In this document: piece after piece, positions 5,194 through 12,203 of the stretch
Layout of the letters: each line of letters begins with the position of its first letter
How positions within the stretch are numbered: the first letter of the stretch is position 1
Source: Betaproteobacteria bacterium
GTDB taxonomy: Bacteria; Pseudomonadota; Gammaproteobacteria; Burkholderiales; Rhodocyclaceae
Assembly: GCA_028065725.1 (NCBI GenBank)
Contig: JAPTVL010000020.1
Coordinates: 1-12,203 of the forward strand
Reading direction: 5' to 3'
DNA length: 12,203 bases
Position numbers and translations under genes: made by a program
Notes under the pieces: model-generated
Seen by the model: only the letters and a program-made list of their open reading frames with translations
Databases searched by the model: none
Told to the model about the DNA's origin: nothing

Positions 5194-6888
5194 ATGCCTG
5201 CAATTACCACCCGCTCCTGCCCTGCCGACACCCAAAACGCACTCGAACAGGCCGGCATTGCACCGACCTGGGCCCGGCTGTATGCCGCGCGCGGCGTCAG
5301 CCATCCCGAGCAGGTAGCGCACCGCCTGCCGCAGCTGCTGCCGCCCGCCGGCCTGCTGCACATCGAGCGCGCCGCCGCATTGCTGGCTGACGCCATCGCG
5401 GCAAACAAGCGCCTGCTCATCATCGCCGACTACGATGCTGACGGCGCCACCGCCTGCGCGGTCGGCGTGCGCGGTCTGCGCATGCACGGTGCGCAGGTCG
5501 ATTTCATCGTTCCAAACCGGCTCGAACATGGCTACGGCCTCACCCCCGACATCGTCAAGCTCGCCGCTGAGCGACAGCCCGATCTGCTCGTCACCGTCGA
5601 CAACGGCATCGCCGCGGTCGACGGCGTGGCGACGGCCAACGCACTCGGGATTCCAGTGCTTGTCACTGATCATCACCTTCCCGGCGATGTGTTGCCGGAC
5701 GCCGCCTGCATCGTCAACCCGAACCAGCCTGGCTGCGGCTTCGCGTCGAAGAACCTGGCAGGGGTGGGGGTGATGTTTTACGTTCTGCTGGCTCTGCGCG
5801 CCGAACTGCGCCAGCGCGGGGTTTATGCCGACCAGGCCGAGCCGGATTTACGCGCCCTGCTCGATCTGGTCGCGCTCGGCACCGTCGCTGACGTGGTCAA
5901 ACTCGACGCCAACAACCGCACCCTGGTTGCCCAAGGCTTGGCACGCATGCGCGCAGGCCGTGCCTGCGCCGGCATCAACGCGCTGTTCCGCGCCGCCGGA
6001 CGTGACCCTGCACGCGCCACCGTGTTCGATCTCGGCTTCATGCTCGGCCCACGGCTCAACGCCGCCGGCCGCATCGACGACATGGCGCTCGGCATCGAAT
6101 GCCTTCTGGCCAATGACCCTACCACCGCGCAGCAACTGGCGCAGCAACTCGACACACTCAACCGCTCCCGGCGCGATGTCGAGGGCGACATGCTGGAAGA
6201 AGCACTTGCCATCCTCGCCGCGTTCAACCCCAGCGACAACTACAGCCTCACCGCCTACCAGCCCGGCTGGCATATCGGCATCATTGGCATCCTCGCTTCA
6301 CGGCTAAAGGACAAATTCCACCGTCCCACCATCGTGCTGGCACGAAGCGACAGCGGCGAACTCAAAGGCTCGGGGCGCTCCATCCCCGGCCTGCATTTGC
6401 GCGACGCGCTCGATCTGGTCGACAAACGCCATCCCGGCCTCATCCTCAAATTCGGTGGCCATGCGATGGCAGCCGGTCTTAGCCTCCCTGCCGGCCGCCA
6501 CGACGAATTCAGCCAGGCGTTCGAGGCCGTAGTGCAAGAATTGATCGACCCCGCCGACCTCGAGGGCGTGATTGAAACCGACGGTGAGCTCGATGTCGCC
6601 GACCACCGCTACGAACTCGCGATCGAAATCGACCATGCAGTCTGGGGGCAAGGCTTCCCCGCTCCCCTGTTCACCGCCACCTTCGATGTCCTTACGCAGC
6701 GCGTCGTCGGCGAAAAACATCTGAAACTGAAGCTCGCGCGTGAGGGCGCTGCGTTTGAAGCCATGCGCTTCTTCCACCCCGACCCGCTGCCCGACCGCAT
6801 CCGCGCCGTCTACGCCCTGATGACAAACGAATTCAATGGCCAGCAAAGCCTGCAACTGAAACTACAGCACTGGGAGCCAGCCGGCTGA
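5194..6888 (+). CDS. recJ: single-stranded-DNA-specific exonuclease RecJ
   Basis: RecJ is a 5'-3' single-strand DNA exonuclease acting in recombinational repair (RecF pathway), mismatch repair and base excision repair. At 564 residues the length is normal (about 577 in E. coli). The DHH-phosphoesterase motifs are all present in order: DYDADG (79-84), VTVDNG (133-138), TDHH (158-161), GTVADVV (229-235), RLNAAGR (287-293), GSGRS (392-396) and GGHAMAAG (421-428). The metal-binding aspartates and histidines are intact. The C-terminal part fits the OB-fold domain. I chose ATG 5194 because the open frame upstream overlaps the divergent reductase gene and the mature family N-terminus starts here. 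No Shine-Dalgarno is visible, and a -10-like TACAAT sits so close that the transcript could be leaderless. It is transcribed alone and converges with galE. Confidence 0.97.
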   Translation: MPAITTRSCPADTQNALEQAGIAPTWARLYAARGVSHPEQVAHRLPQLLPPAGLLHIERAAALLADAIAANKRLLIIADYDADGATACAVGVRGLRMHGAQVDFIVPNRLEHGYGLTPDIVKLAAERQPDLLVTVDNGIAAVDGVATANALGIPVLVTDHHLPGDVLPDAACIVNPNQPGCGFASKNLAGVGVMFYVLLALRAELRQRGVYADQAEPDLRALLDLVALGTVADVVKLDANNRTLVAQGLARMRAGRACAGINALFRAAGRDPARATVFDLGFMLGPRLNAAGRIDDMALGIECLLANDPTTAQQLAQQLDTLNRSRRDVEGDMLEEALAILAAFNPSDNYSLTAYQPGWHIGIIGILASRLKDKFHRPTIVLARSDSGELKGSGRSIPGLHLRDALDLVDKRHPGLILKFGGHAMAAGLSLPAGRHDEFSQAFEAVVQELIDPADLEGVIETDGELDVADHRYELAIEIDHAVWGQGFPAPLFTATFDVLTQRVVGEKHLKLKLAREGAAFEAMRFFHPDPLPDRIRAVYALMTNEFNGQQSLQLKLQHWEPAG

Positions 6889-6904
6889 TTTTTCCTGCAG
6901 CCGG
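6881..6904. terminator. possible shared hairpin between convergent recJ and galE
   Basis: CCGGCTG (6881-6887) and CAGCCGG (6898-6904) pair perfectly around a 10-base loop that includes a run of five T. The left arm contains the recJ stop codon, and the hairpin lies just after the galE stop on the other strand, the right place for a bidirectional terminator. Neither side is followed by a convincing T-run, so it may act weakly, with Rho, or only as an mRNA end stabiliser. Confidence 0.4.
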
Positions 6905-6916
6905 ATCCTTGTTCGT

Positions 6917-7933
6917 CTAGGGACACGCATATCCCTCCGGATTCCCCTGCTGCCAGCGCCAGGCGTCGGCGCACATGCGGGGCAAATCGTATTCCGCACG
7001 CCAGCCCAATTCCCGCTCGGCCCGCGCCGGATCGGCCCAGCATTGCGCCACATCGCCGGCACGGCGCGCCACAATCCGATACGGGACTTTGCGCCCGCTG
7101 ACCACCTCGAACGCACGCACCATGTCGAGCACGCTCACACCGCACCCGGTGCCCAGATTCCATGTCTGCACCCCGCCCAACTGCTGCAGTTTGTTCAATG
7201 CCGCCACATGCCCCCGCGCCAGGTCGACCACGTGGATGTAGTCGCGCACGCCAGTGCCGTCGGGCGTCGGGTAGTCGCCGCCGAACACATTGAGATGCGG
7301 CCGGCGCCCCACCGCCACCTGCGCCACATACGGCATCAGGTTGTTGGGGATGCCGCGCGGGTCTTCGCCGATCAGCCCCGATTCGTGCGCGCCCACCGGG
7401 TTGAAATAGCGCAGCAGCGCGATGTTCCAGCCCACATCCGAACGGGCGATGTCGCGCAGTATTTCCTCGATGAAGAGCTTGGAGCGGCCATAGGGATTGG
7501 TCGCCGACAGCGGAAAATCCTCATTGATCGGCACCCTGGCCGGGTCGCCATACACTGTGGCCGACGACGAAAATACCACCGACTTCACCCCGGCTGTCGC
7601 CATTTCTTCGAACAGCGCAATGCTGCCGGCGATGTTGTTGTCGTAGTACAGGAGCGGCTTTTCCACCGACTCACCCACTGCCTTCAGCCCGGCGAAATGC
7701 ACCACTGCGTCGATCGCGTATCGGGCAAACACTGCACGCAGCGCCACGCGGTCGCGAATATCCCCCTGCACGAATTCCACCGGCTTGCCCGCAATCTGGG
7801 CCACCCGGTCCAGCGACTGCACGCTACTGTTCGACAGGTTGTCGAACACCACCACCTCGTGCCCCGTTGCCAGGCACTCCACTGCAGTGTGCGAGCCGAT
7901 ATAGCCGGCACCGCCAGTCAATAGAACCTTCAA
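6917..7933 (-). CDS. galE: UDP-glucose 4-epimerase GalE
   Basis: GalE is a cytosolic NAD-dependent enzyme of the short-chain dehydrogenase family that interconverts UDP-glucose and UDP-galactose, here probably to supply galactose for surface polysaccharide. At 338 residues it equals the E. coli enzyme. The NAD-binding loop GGAGYIGSH is at 7-15, the catalytic serine region FSSSATVYG at 121-129 (S124), and the YxxxK pair at Y148 and K152. The start is a TTG at 7933, giving an N-terminus ([15 protein letters not shown]) that matches the family. GGGGAG six bases upstream supports this over the far-upstream in-frame starts, which would add a meaningless extension into fcl. It is the last gene of the minus-strand run, 52 bases after fcl. 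A related NDP-hexose epimerase specificity (for example UDP-GlcNAc) cannot be fully excluded. Confidence 0.93.
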   Translation of the reverse strand: MKVLLTGGAGYIGSHTAVECLATGHEVVVFDNLSNSSVQSLDRVAQIAGKPVEFVQGDIRDRVALRAVFARYAIDAVVHFAGLKAVGESVEKPLLYYDNNIAGSIALFEEMATAGVKSVVFSSSATVYGDPARVPINEDFPLSATNPYGRSKLFIEEILRDIARSDVGWNIALLRYFNPVGAHESGLIGEDPRGIPNNLMPYVAQVAVGRRPHLNVFGGDYPTPDGTGVRDYIHVVDLARGHVAALNKLQQLGGVQTWNLGTGCGVSVLDMVRAFEVVSGRKVPYRIVARRAGDVAQCWADPARAERELGWRAEYDLPRMCADAWRWQQGNPEGYACP

Positions 7934-7939
7934 TGCAAT

Positions 7940-7945
7940 CTCCCC
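7940..7945 (-). promoter_or_regulatory. ribosome binding site deciding the TTG start of galE
   Basis: GGGGAG on the minus strand lies six bases before the TTG at 7933. It is the strongest Shine-Dalgarno in the minus-strand run, compensating for the non-ATG start and allowing galE to be translated independently of fcl. Confidence 0.75.
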
Positions 7946-7985
7946 GTATTGGCCTGGGGCATCCAGGAAAACCGACGCATGCGAT

Positions 7986-8957
7986 TCATCCGTTGCTGGC
8001 GACGAAATCCGCATACGCGGCAGCCAGCCCGCGCTCCATGGGCGTACTTGCGCGCCATCCCATGGCATTCAGCCGCCCCACGTCCATCAGCTTCCTCGGT
8101 GTGCCGTCGGGCTTGCTGGCGTCGAACCCGATCCCGCCCTGATAGCCCACCACGCTCTTCACCGTTTCGGCCAGTTCGCGAATGGTGATGTCTTCCCCCA
8201 CACCGATGTTCACCAGCGGTGCCAGGCCGTCGTTGCGGTCCTGCCCCAGGAGCGGCAAGAACTGCGCGTCGGGCAGGTTCATCAGGTAGACGCAGGCATC
8301 GGCCATGTCTTCGCTGTACATGAATTCGCGACGCGGCGTGCCGGTGCCCCAGATGGCGACGCTGGCGGCACCGGCGAGCCTGGCTTCGTGGAAGCGGCGG
8401 ATCAGCGCGGGGATGACGTGGGAGTTCTCCGGGTGGTAGTTGTCGCCGGGACCATACAAATTGGTCGGCATCACCGCCAGGTACTGGGTGCCGTACTGCC
8501 GGTTGTAGCTCCAGCACATTTCGATGCCGGCGATCTTGGCGAGCGCATAGGGGCGGTTGGTGGGCTCGAGCGGGCCGGTGAGGAGGTGCTCTTCCTTCAG
8601 CGGCTGGGGGGCGAGCTTGGGGTAGATGCAGCTGGAGCCGAGGAACAGCAGGCGCCTGACCTGGTTCTGGTACGCGGCGTGGATGATGTGGGTCTGGATG
8701 GAGAGGTTGTCGCGGATGAATTCGGCAGGATATTCGTTGTTGGCATGGATGCCGCCGACCTTGGCCGCGGCAAGGAAGACGTAGTCGGGCTTTTCGGCGG
8801 CGAAGAAGGCCTCGACTGCGGCCTGGCTGGTGAGGTCGAGCTCGGCGTGGGTGCGGGTGAGAAGGTTCTCGTAGCCCTTCTCGCGCAGGTTGCGCATCAG
8901 CGCGGAGCCGACCAGGCCGCGGTGGCCGGCGACGTAGATCTTGGCGTGCGTGTCCAT
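7986..8957 (-). CDS. fcl: GDP-L-fucose synthase (GDP-4-keto-6-deoxymannose 3,5-epimerase-4-reductase)
   Basis: This 323-residue enzyme converts GDP-4-keto-6-deoxymannose, made by the preceding gene product, to GDP-L-fucose using NADPH. It closely resembles E. coli Fcl/WcaG (321 residues). The nucleotide-binding motif [10 protein letters not shown] lies at 11-20. Catalytic residues known from E. coli are all present with a one-residue offset: S108 and C110 in GSSCIYP, Y137 and K141 in YALAK, and H180 in [10 protein letters not shown]. The start [14 protein letters not shown] is four bases after the gmd stop; the longer in-frame start at 8993 would overlap gmd and add a non-family N-terminus. 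No strong Shine-Dalgarno is present, so translation probably depends on coupling to gmd. Confidence 0.95.
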   Translation of the reverse strand: MDTHAKIYVAGHRGLVGSALMRNLREKGYENLLTRTHAELDLTSQAAVEAFFAAEKPDYVFLAAAKVGGIHANNEYPAEFIRDNLSIQTHIIHAAYQNQVRRLLFLGSSCIYPKLAPQPLKEEHLLTGPLEPTNRPYALAKIAGIEMCWSYNRQYGTQYLAVMPTNLYGPGDNYHPENSHVIPALIRRFHEARLAGAASVAIWGTGTPRREFMYSEDMADACVYLMNLPDAQFLPLLGQDRNDGLAPLVNIGVGEDITIRELAETVKSVVGYQGGIGFDASKPDGTPRKLMDVGRLNAMGWRASTPMERGLAAAYADFVASNG

Positions 8958-8961
8958 GGGC

Positions 8962-10047
8962 TTATTCGTGATAGTCCATGGCTTTGTAGCCATGTTTCTT
9001 GACCAGTTCGTCGCGCTCGGCGGCCTTCAGGTCTTCGCGCACCATCTCGGCAACGAGTTCGTCGAAGCTGGTCTTCGGCGTCCAGCCGAGCTTGTTCTTG
9101 GCCTTGCCGGGGTCGCCGAGGAGGGTTTCGACTTCGGTGGGGCGGAAGTAGCGCGGGTCGACGGCGACGATGCATTTGCCGTGGGCGTCATAGCCCTTCT
9201 CGTCGACGCCCTGGCCTTCCCAGCGGATGGCCATGCCGAGTTCCCTGGCGGCGGCGTCGACGAAGTCCCGGACGGAGTACTGGACGCCGGTGGCGATGAC
9301 GAAGTCTTCGGGCGTTTCCTGCTGCAGCATCAGCCACTGCATTTCGACGTAGTCCCTGGCGTGGCCCCAGTCGCGGCGGGCCGACATGTTGCCGAGGAAC
9401 AGACAGTCCTGCAGGCCGAGCTTGATGCGGGCGAGCGCGCGGGTGATCTTGCGGGTGACGAAGGTTTCGCCGCGCACCGGGCTTTCGTGGTTGAACAGGA
9501 TGCCGTTGCAGGCGTACATGCCGTAGGCTTCGCGGTAGTTGACGGTGATCCAGTAGGCGTAGAGCTTGGCGACGGCGTAGGGGCTCCTGGGGTAGAAGGG
9601 GGTGGTCTCCTTCTGCGGGGTTTCCTGCACCAGGCCGAAGAGTTCGGAGGTGGACGCCTGGTAGAAGCGGGTTTTACGCTCGAGGCCGAGGATGCGGATG
9701 GCCTCCAAAATGCGCAGGGCGCCGAGGGCGTCGGAGTTGGCGGTGTATTCGGGTTCTTCGAAGCTGACGGCAACGTGGCTTTGCGCGGCGAGGTTGTAGA
9801 TTTCGTCGGGCTGGACCTGCTGGATGATGCGGATAAGGCTGGAGCTGTCGGTCAAGTCGCCGTGGTGCAGGATGAAGCGGCGGCCTTTCTCGTGCGGATC
9901 CTGGTAGAGGTGGTCGATGCGGTCGGTGTTGAAGAGCGAGGTGCGGCGCTTGATGCCGTGCACTTCGTAGCCTTTGCCCAGCAGGAATTCGGCGAGGTAG
10001 GCGCCGTCCTGGCCGGTGACGCCGGTGATGAGGGCTTTCTTGGTCAT
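8962..10047 (-). CDS. gmd: GDP-mannose 4,6-dehydratase
   Basis: Gmd catalyses the first step from GDP-D-mannose to GDP-4-keto-6-deoxymannose, the precursor of GDP-L-fucose (and of GDP-rhamnose or GDP-perosamine in other contexts; the fcl gene next door points to fucose). At 361 residues it is close to the family norm of about 370. Visible motifs are [15 protein letters not shown] (9-23, NADP binding), T133 and E135 in ASTSELFG, and Y157 with K161 in YAVAK, matching the Thr-Glu-Tyr-Lys catalytic set. The start [15 protein letters not shown] is the natural N-terminus; longer in-frame starts run into epsI. No good Shine-Dalgarno is seen. Codons here end in C or G more consistently than in the neighbouring epsI, leaving long stop-free frames on the opposite strand. 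Confidence 0.96.
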   Translation of the reverse strand: MTKKALITGVTGQDGAYLAEFLLGKGYEVHGIKRRTSLFNTDRIDHLYQDPHEKGRRFILHHGDLTDSSSLIRIIQQVQPDEIYNLAAQSHVAVSFEEPEYTANSDALGALRILEAIRILGLERKTRFYQASTSELFGLVQETPQKETTPFYPRSPYAVAKLYAYWITVNYREAYGMYACNGILFNHESPVRGETFVTRKITRALARIKLGLQDCLFLGNMSARRDWGHARDYVEMQWLMLQQETPEDFVIATGVQYSVRDFVDAAARELGMAIRWEGQGVDEKGYDAHGKCIVAVDPRYFRPTEVETLLGDPGKAKNKLGWTPKTSFDELVAEMVREDLKAAERDELVKKHGYKAMDYHE

Positions 10048-10096
10048 GATGTAGTCGTTGTAATGGGTGGGCAGTCGAGTTGAACGGGACGACACA

Positions 10097-10792
10097 TCAG
10101 CTGGCAGCGCCAGGATTGCCGATGATGCGCTGCCGGCTGTCGGGCGACATCGCCTTGAGCAGATCGCGCGTGAATGCATCCTGGTTTTGGTAGGCCTTGG
10201 CATCGTCAGTCTGAATGCTCGAAATCCGGAACAGCAGGCCATCGGGAATCTTTCCGCTAAGGCCATATTTAAGCTGCTGCAGCTTCCACTTCAGTCCGCT
10301 CACGGCGACGGTATCGCCCACGGTCGTCCAGTAGGTAATCGGCTCGATGCGCTGTCCTTGGCTGGCGACCAGACGCTTGACGGGAATGCTGCCCTCGTCT
10401 GTGGAAAAGGTGCTGATGGTGGGACTCTTGAGAATCTGAAATCCCTGGGCGGGGTAGCAGATTTCCGGCTTATGCACTGCCATGTTGTCGGACTGGTCCC
10501 CGCCATAGGCGATGGACAGCATGATGCGTTCACCCTTGGGATTGACGTAGGTGCGTGTGAGCGTCTGGTTGTAGATTTTGTTGATGAGCGCTTCCTGCTC
10601 GGGGTTGGCGATCAGCGGAGTGATCGTTTCGTCGATTTTCCAGTCGCCGAAGGTTTTTGGGATCAGCGTTTCCAGATCGACTTTGGGTCCAGCGTCCGCA
10701 ACCTTGGCGGTGGGCTTGAGCGCCAGCGCCATGCCGGCGGCGGCAAACATGCAGAGGCCGATGACGAGGTGCTTGAAGCTGATGAGTTTCAT
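10097..10792 (-). CDS. epsI: exosortase-associated protein EpsI
   Basis: This is a 231-residue protein of the EpsI family, found next to or fused to exosortases in exopolysaccharide loci. One N-terminal hydrophobic segment (about 8-25) acts as a signal anchor, so the rest is probably periplasmic. The family landmark [12 protein letters not shown] starts at H107, with C112 and Y113. The central region after FGDW (48-51) and the later LKWKL and YGL stretches fit the family pattern. EpsI is thought to support exosortase or polymer export, but its exact activity is unknown. It follows xrtB by 42 bases; AGGATGG on the minus strand ends seven bases before its ATG and may be the ribosome binding site. 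Separate exosortase and EpsI genes, as here, are typical of the B-type system. Confidence 0.9.
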   Translation of the reverse strand: MKLISFKHLVIGLCMFAAAGMALALKPTAKVADAGPKVDLETLIPKTFGDWKIDETITPLIANPEQEALINKIYNQTLTRTYVNPKGERIMLSIAYGGDQSDNMAVHKPEICYPAQGFQILKSPTISTFSTDEGSIPVKRLVASQGQRIEPITYWTTVGDTVAVSGLKWKLQQLKYGLSGKIPDGLLFRISSIQTDDAKAYQNQDAFTRDLLKAMSPDSRQRIIGNPGAAS

Positions 10793-10834
10793 AGGTTGCC
10801 CATCCTGATCAAAGTCGATTGCGTACGCATGACA

Positions 10835-11731
10835 TCAGGCCTGCGCCCGCGCGCGGTCGTGGAAGAAAAATCCCAGCACTCCATCCAGCGCAAACAAAAA
10901 CAGCAGGCCGATAACGAACAGCATGATGCCGGCAAAGCCATGCAGGAAACCCTGCCCGGCCTCGTCGCCCAGGTGGTAGGTGACCAGGATCAGCACCATA
11001 ACGCGCACCACGTTGGCAGCGAACGCGATCGGCAGGATCGCGGCCATGATGATGAGGTTGCGCGCGAGGCTGGTGCGCTGCATCAGGTACAGATACAAAA
11101 GGCCCATGGCCGACAGGCTGAACATGGAGTGCAGGCCGGAGCAGGCGTCGGCCACCATCAGCTGGTATTGCCCGACGGTGAGGATGACGCCGCTGCGCGC
11201 GATGGGATAGCCAGCCGCGTACAGCACCTGTTCGGCGATGACCGAAATGTATTGCTTGAGCGGGCCGGTGGCGGCGTCGACCACGAAGCCCGGCAGCGGG
11301 ATCATGAACAGCAGGAAGAACAAAGCAAACCACAGCGCACGGGCAGCTTTCGTTCCCAGCGTGACGAGCAGCGCGCCGAGGATGACTGGAATCTGCGAGC
11401 CGACTTCGAACAGCAGGATGTCCAGCGAGCGGCCCAGGGCGTAAGCCAGCAGGCCGACAACGAGCAGTACCCAGCCTGCCATCGTTTCGCCGCGCGCGGG
11501 CATCAGGGCAGGGGCATCGTTCGTGAAGACGGCACGCTGCTGCCAGATCAGATACAGGGTGACCACCAACACGATGGGGCCATGGGCGTAATCATCGGAA
11601 TTCCACAGGCCATGCGCCAGCATCCAGTAGGTGGGCACGTACAGTGCCGCCAGACCGAGCACGACCGGCCACCAGATCTTGAGGGGCATCAGGGCGTCGA
11701 GCGCGGGGTGGCGCGGGGCGAGCGTGTTCAT
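10835..11731 (-). CDS. xrtB: exosortase B (multi-pass membrane cysteine transpeptidase-like)
   Basis: This 298-residue protein is almost entirely hydrophobic, with about eight predicted membrane segments. Exosortases process proteins with a C-terminal PEP-CTERM sorting signal at the inner membrane. The proposed catalytic triad is visible: C197 in DACSGLHSM, R243 in AANVVRVM, and H264 in FLHGFAGIMLF. The SDDYAHGPIV stretch (45-54) is also typical. The B type is inferred from the separate epsI and the epsG-type kinase beside it; the family membership itself is clear. Its ATG is three bases from the stop of the upstream kinase gene, so they are probably translated in tandem. The substrates of this exosortase are not encoded in the window. 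Confidence 0.9.
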   Translation of the reverse strand: MNTLAPRHPALDALMPLKIWWPVVLGLAALYVPTYWMLAHGLWNSDDYAHGPIVLVVTLYLIWQQRAVFTNDAPALMPARGETMAGWVLLVVGLLAYALGRSLDILLFEVGSQIPVILGALLVTLGTKAARALWFALFFLLFMIPLPGFVVDAATGPLKQYISVIAEQVLYAAGYPIARSGVILTVGQYQLMVADACSGLHSMFSLSAMGLLYLYLMQRTSLARNLIIMAAILPIAFAANVVRVMVLILVTYHLGDEAGQGFLHGFAGIMLFVIGLLFLFALDGVLGFFFHDRARAQA

Positions 11732-11734
11732 GCC

Positions 11735-12203
11735 TTAGTCCAGAACGACTGCACCGACCACTTGCGCGCCGGTGAAGGTGATTTTTTCCTTCAGCTCGGC
11801 CAGCGGATTCAGGCGGCTGACGTTGCGGCGGGTAGCGATCAGCATGCCGCCGACGCGCGCCGCGGCCAGCAGAAAATCCGAACTGAGCTGCGACGGCGCG
11901 GTGTCCAGCAGGATGATGTCGTAGCTGGTTTCCAGCCCGGACAGCAGCGCGCCGAAGGTGGGGCGCGCCAGCAGTTCGGCTGGGTTGGGCGGCGGTGAGC
12001 CGGCGGGCAGCACGGTCAGCGTCTGGAACGGCTTGATTGTGTGCACCTGCACCGAGGGAACGCGCTCGGCCAGGATGTCGGACAGCCCCGTGCCGTTGCC
12101 CAGGCGAAAGATTTCGTGCTGGCGCGGCTGCCGCATGTTGGCGTCGACGAGCAGCACCTTGCGGCCCATCTGCGCGAACAGCACGGCAAGGTTGGCGGCC
12201 AGG
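11735..12203 (-). CDS. epsG: chain-length-determinant BY-kinase, EpsG-like (5' end outside window)
   Basis: The C-terminal 155 residues are present; the frame continues through the window edge (LAANLAVLFAQMG). The Walker A-prime motif VLLVDANMRQP is typical of bacterial tyrosine kinases that control polysaccharide chain length and export, and DIILLDTAPSQ is the Walker B motif. The Walker A loop lies outside the window. Downstream, RQHEIFRL and LAERVPS resemble EpsG-type proteins found beside exosortase B. The protein ends TGAQVVGAVVLD with no C-terminal tyrosine cluster, unlike Wzc or Etk. If it is an active BY-kinase, autophosphorylation must occur elsewhere, or it acts mainly as an ATPase. 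A ParA/MinD-like ATPase is the alternative, but the context favours EpsG. Confidence 0.82.
   Translation of the reverse strand, partial: LAANLAVLFAQMGRKVLLVDANMRQPRQHEIFRLGNGTGLSDILAERVPSVQVHTIKPFQTLTVLPAGSPPPNPAELLARPTFGALLSGLETSYDIILLDTAPSQLSSDFLLAAARVGGMLIATRRNVSRLNPLAELKEKITFTGAQVVGAVVLD

Noticed and set aside
7953..7967. Small inverted repeat CCTGG/CCAGG between fcl and galE
   Set aside because: It has 5-bp arms only and no T-run. It is unlikely to terminate transcription, since the galE ribosome binding site follows directly.
7934..8068. Upstream extension of galE
   Set aside because: It would overlap fcl and add 45 residues before the Rossmann fold. The GGGGAG site and family length support the TTG at 7933.
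8941..10083. 380-codon open frame on the plus strand opposite gmd
   Set aside because: It is the antisense shadow of gmd, which has all catalytic residues. The shadow's repetitive V, G, D and A composition follows from the codon bias of gmd.
10048..10096. Promoter-like TTCAAC/TACAAC pair ahead of gmd on the minus strand
   Set aside because: Spacing is 16 bases, but the -35 match is poor and operon organisation explains gmd expression without it.
10048..10266. Upstream extension of gmd
   Set aside because: It runs into the epsI coding region and places 73 unrelated residues before the nucleotide-binding motif.
10820..10829. 10-bp palindrome TGCGTACGCA between xrtB and epsI
   Set aside because: It is too short and simple to separate from chance in GC-rich DNA, and it has no loop for a hairpin.
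10067..11998. 643-codon open frame on the plus strand opposite epsI, xrtB and the kinase
   Set aside because: The minus strand here encodes clear EpsI, XrtB and EpsG-type proteins with intact catalytic motifs. The plus-strand translation is rich in Q, H, R, D and G with no domain signal, as expected of a GC-rich shadow.

Overview
The window reads as chromosomal DNA of a GC-rich betaproteobacterium. This is inferred from GC-ending codons, the exosortase B/EpsI/EpsG-type module, and the overall look of the RecJ, LemA and GalE proteins. A Nitrosomonadales- or Thiobacillus-like host would fit, but the sequence alone cannot settle the genus. Coding density is very high. No gap between genes exceeds about 105 bases, and I see no tRNA, rRNA, CRISPR array, insertion sequence or phage gene.

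Layout. (a) 1-3201, plus strand: the tail of an unidentified gene, an iron-type alcohol dehydrogenase, a LemA protein, a membrane GIDE-domain protein carrying an EF-hand (its ATG overlaps the lemA stop by one base), and a small, very acidic protein with its own good promoter. (b) 3208-5090, minus strand: a two-gene unit. It encodes a ferredoxin/flavin/NAD reductase with an unusual N-terminal putative DNA-binding-like domain, followed through a one-base stop/start overlap by a small membrane protein with an HExxH motif. (c) 5194-6888, plus strand: recJ, divergent from (b) across a 103-base region rich in inverted repeats. (d) 6917-12203, minus strand: a six-gene run in the order BY-kinase (epsG-like, cut by the window edge), xrtB exosortase, epsI, gmd, fcl, galE. 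Its genes are 3 to 52 bases apart, so it is probably one operon.

How the genes work together. Block (d) is the downstream part of an exopolysaccharide/exosortase locus. EpsG would control chain length and export. XrtB and EpsI belong to the membrane system that processes PEP-CTERM-type proteins. Gmd and Fcl convert GDP-mannose to GDP-L-fucose, and GalE interconverts UDP-glucose and UDP-galactose. The predicted product is a fucose- and galactose-containing surface polymer coupled to protein sorting. The transferases and the sorted proteins are not in the window.

The least explained part is block (b), together with the LemA/GIDE/EF-hand pair in block (a). These conserved-looking but poorly understood membrane and redox proteins are the best candidates for new biology here.
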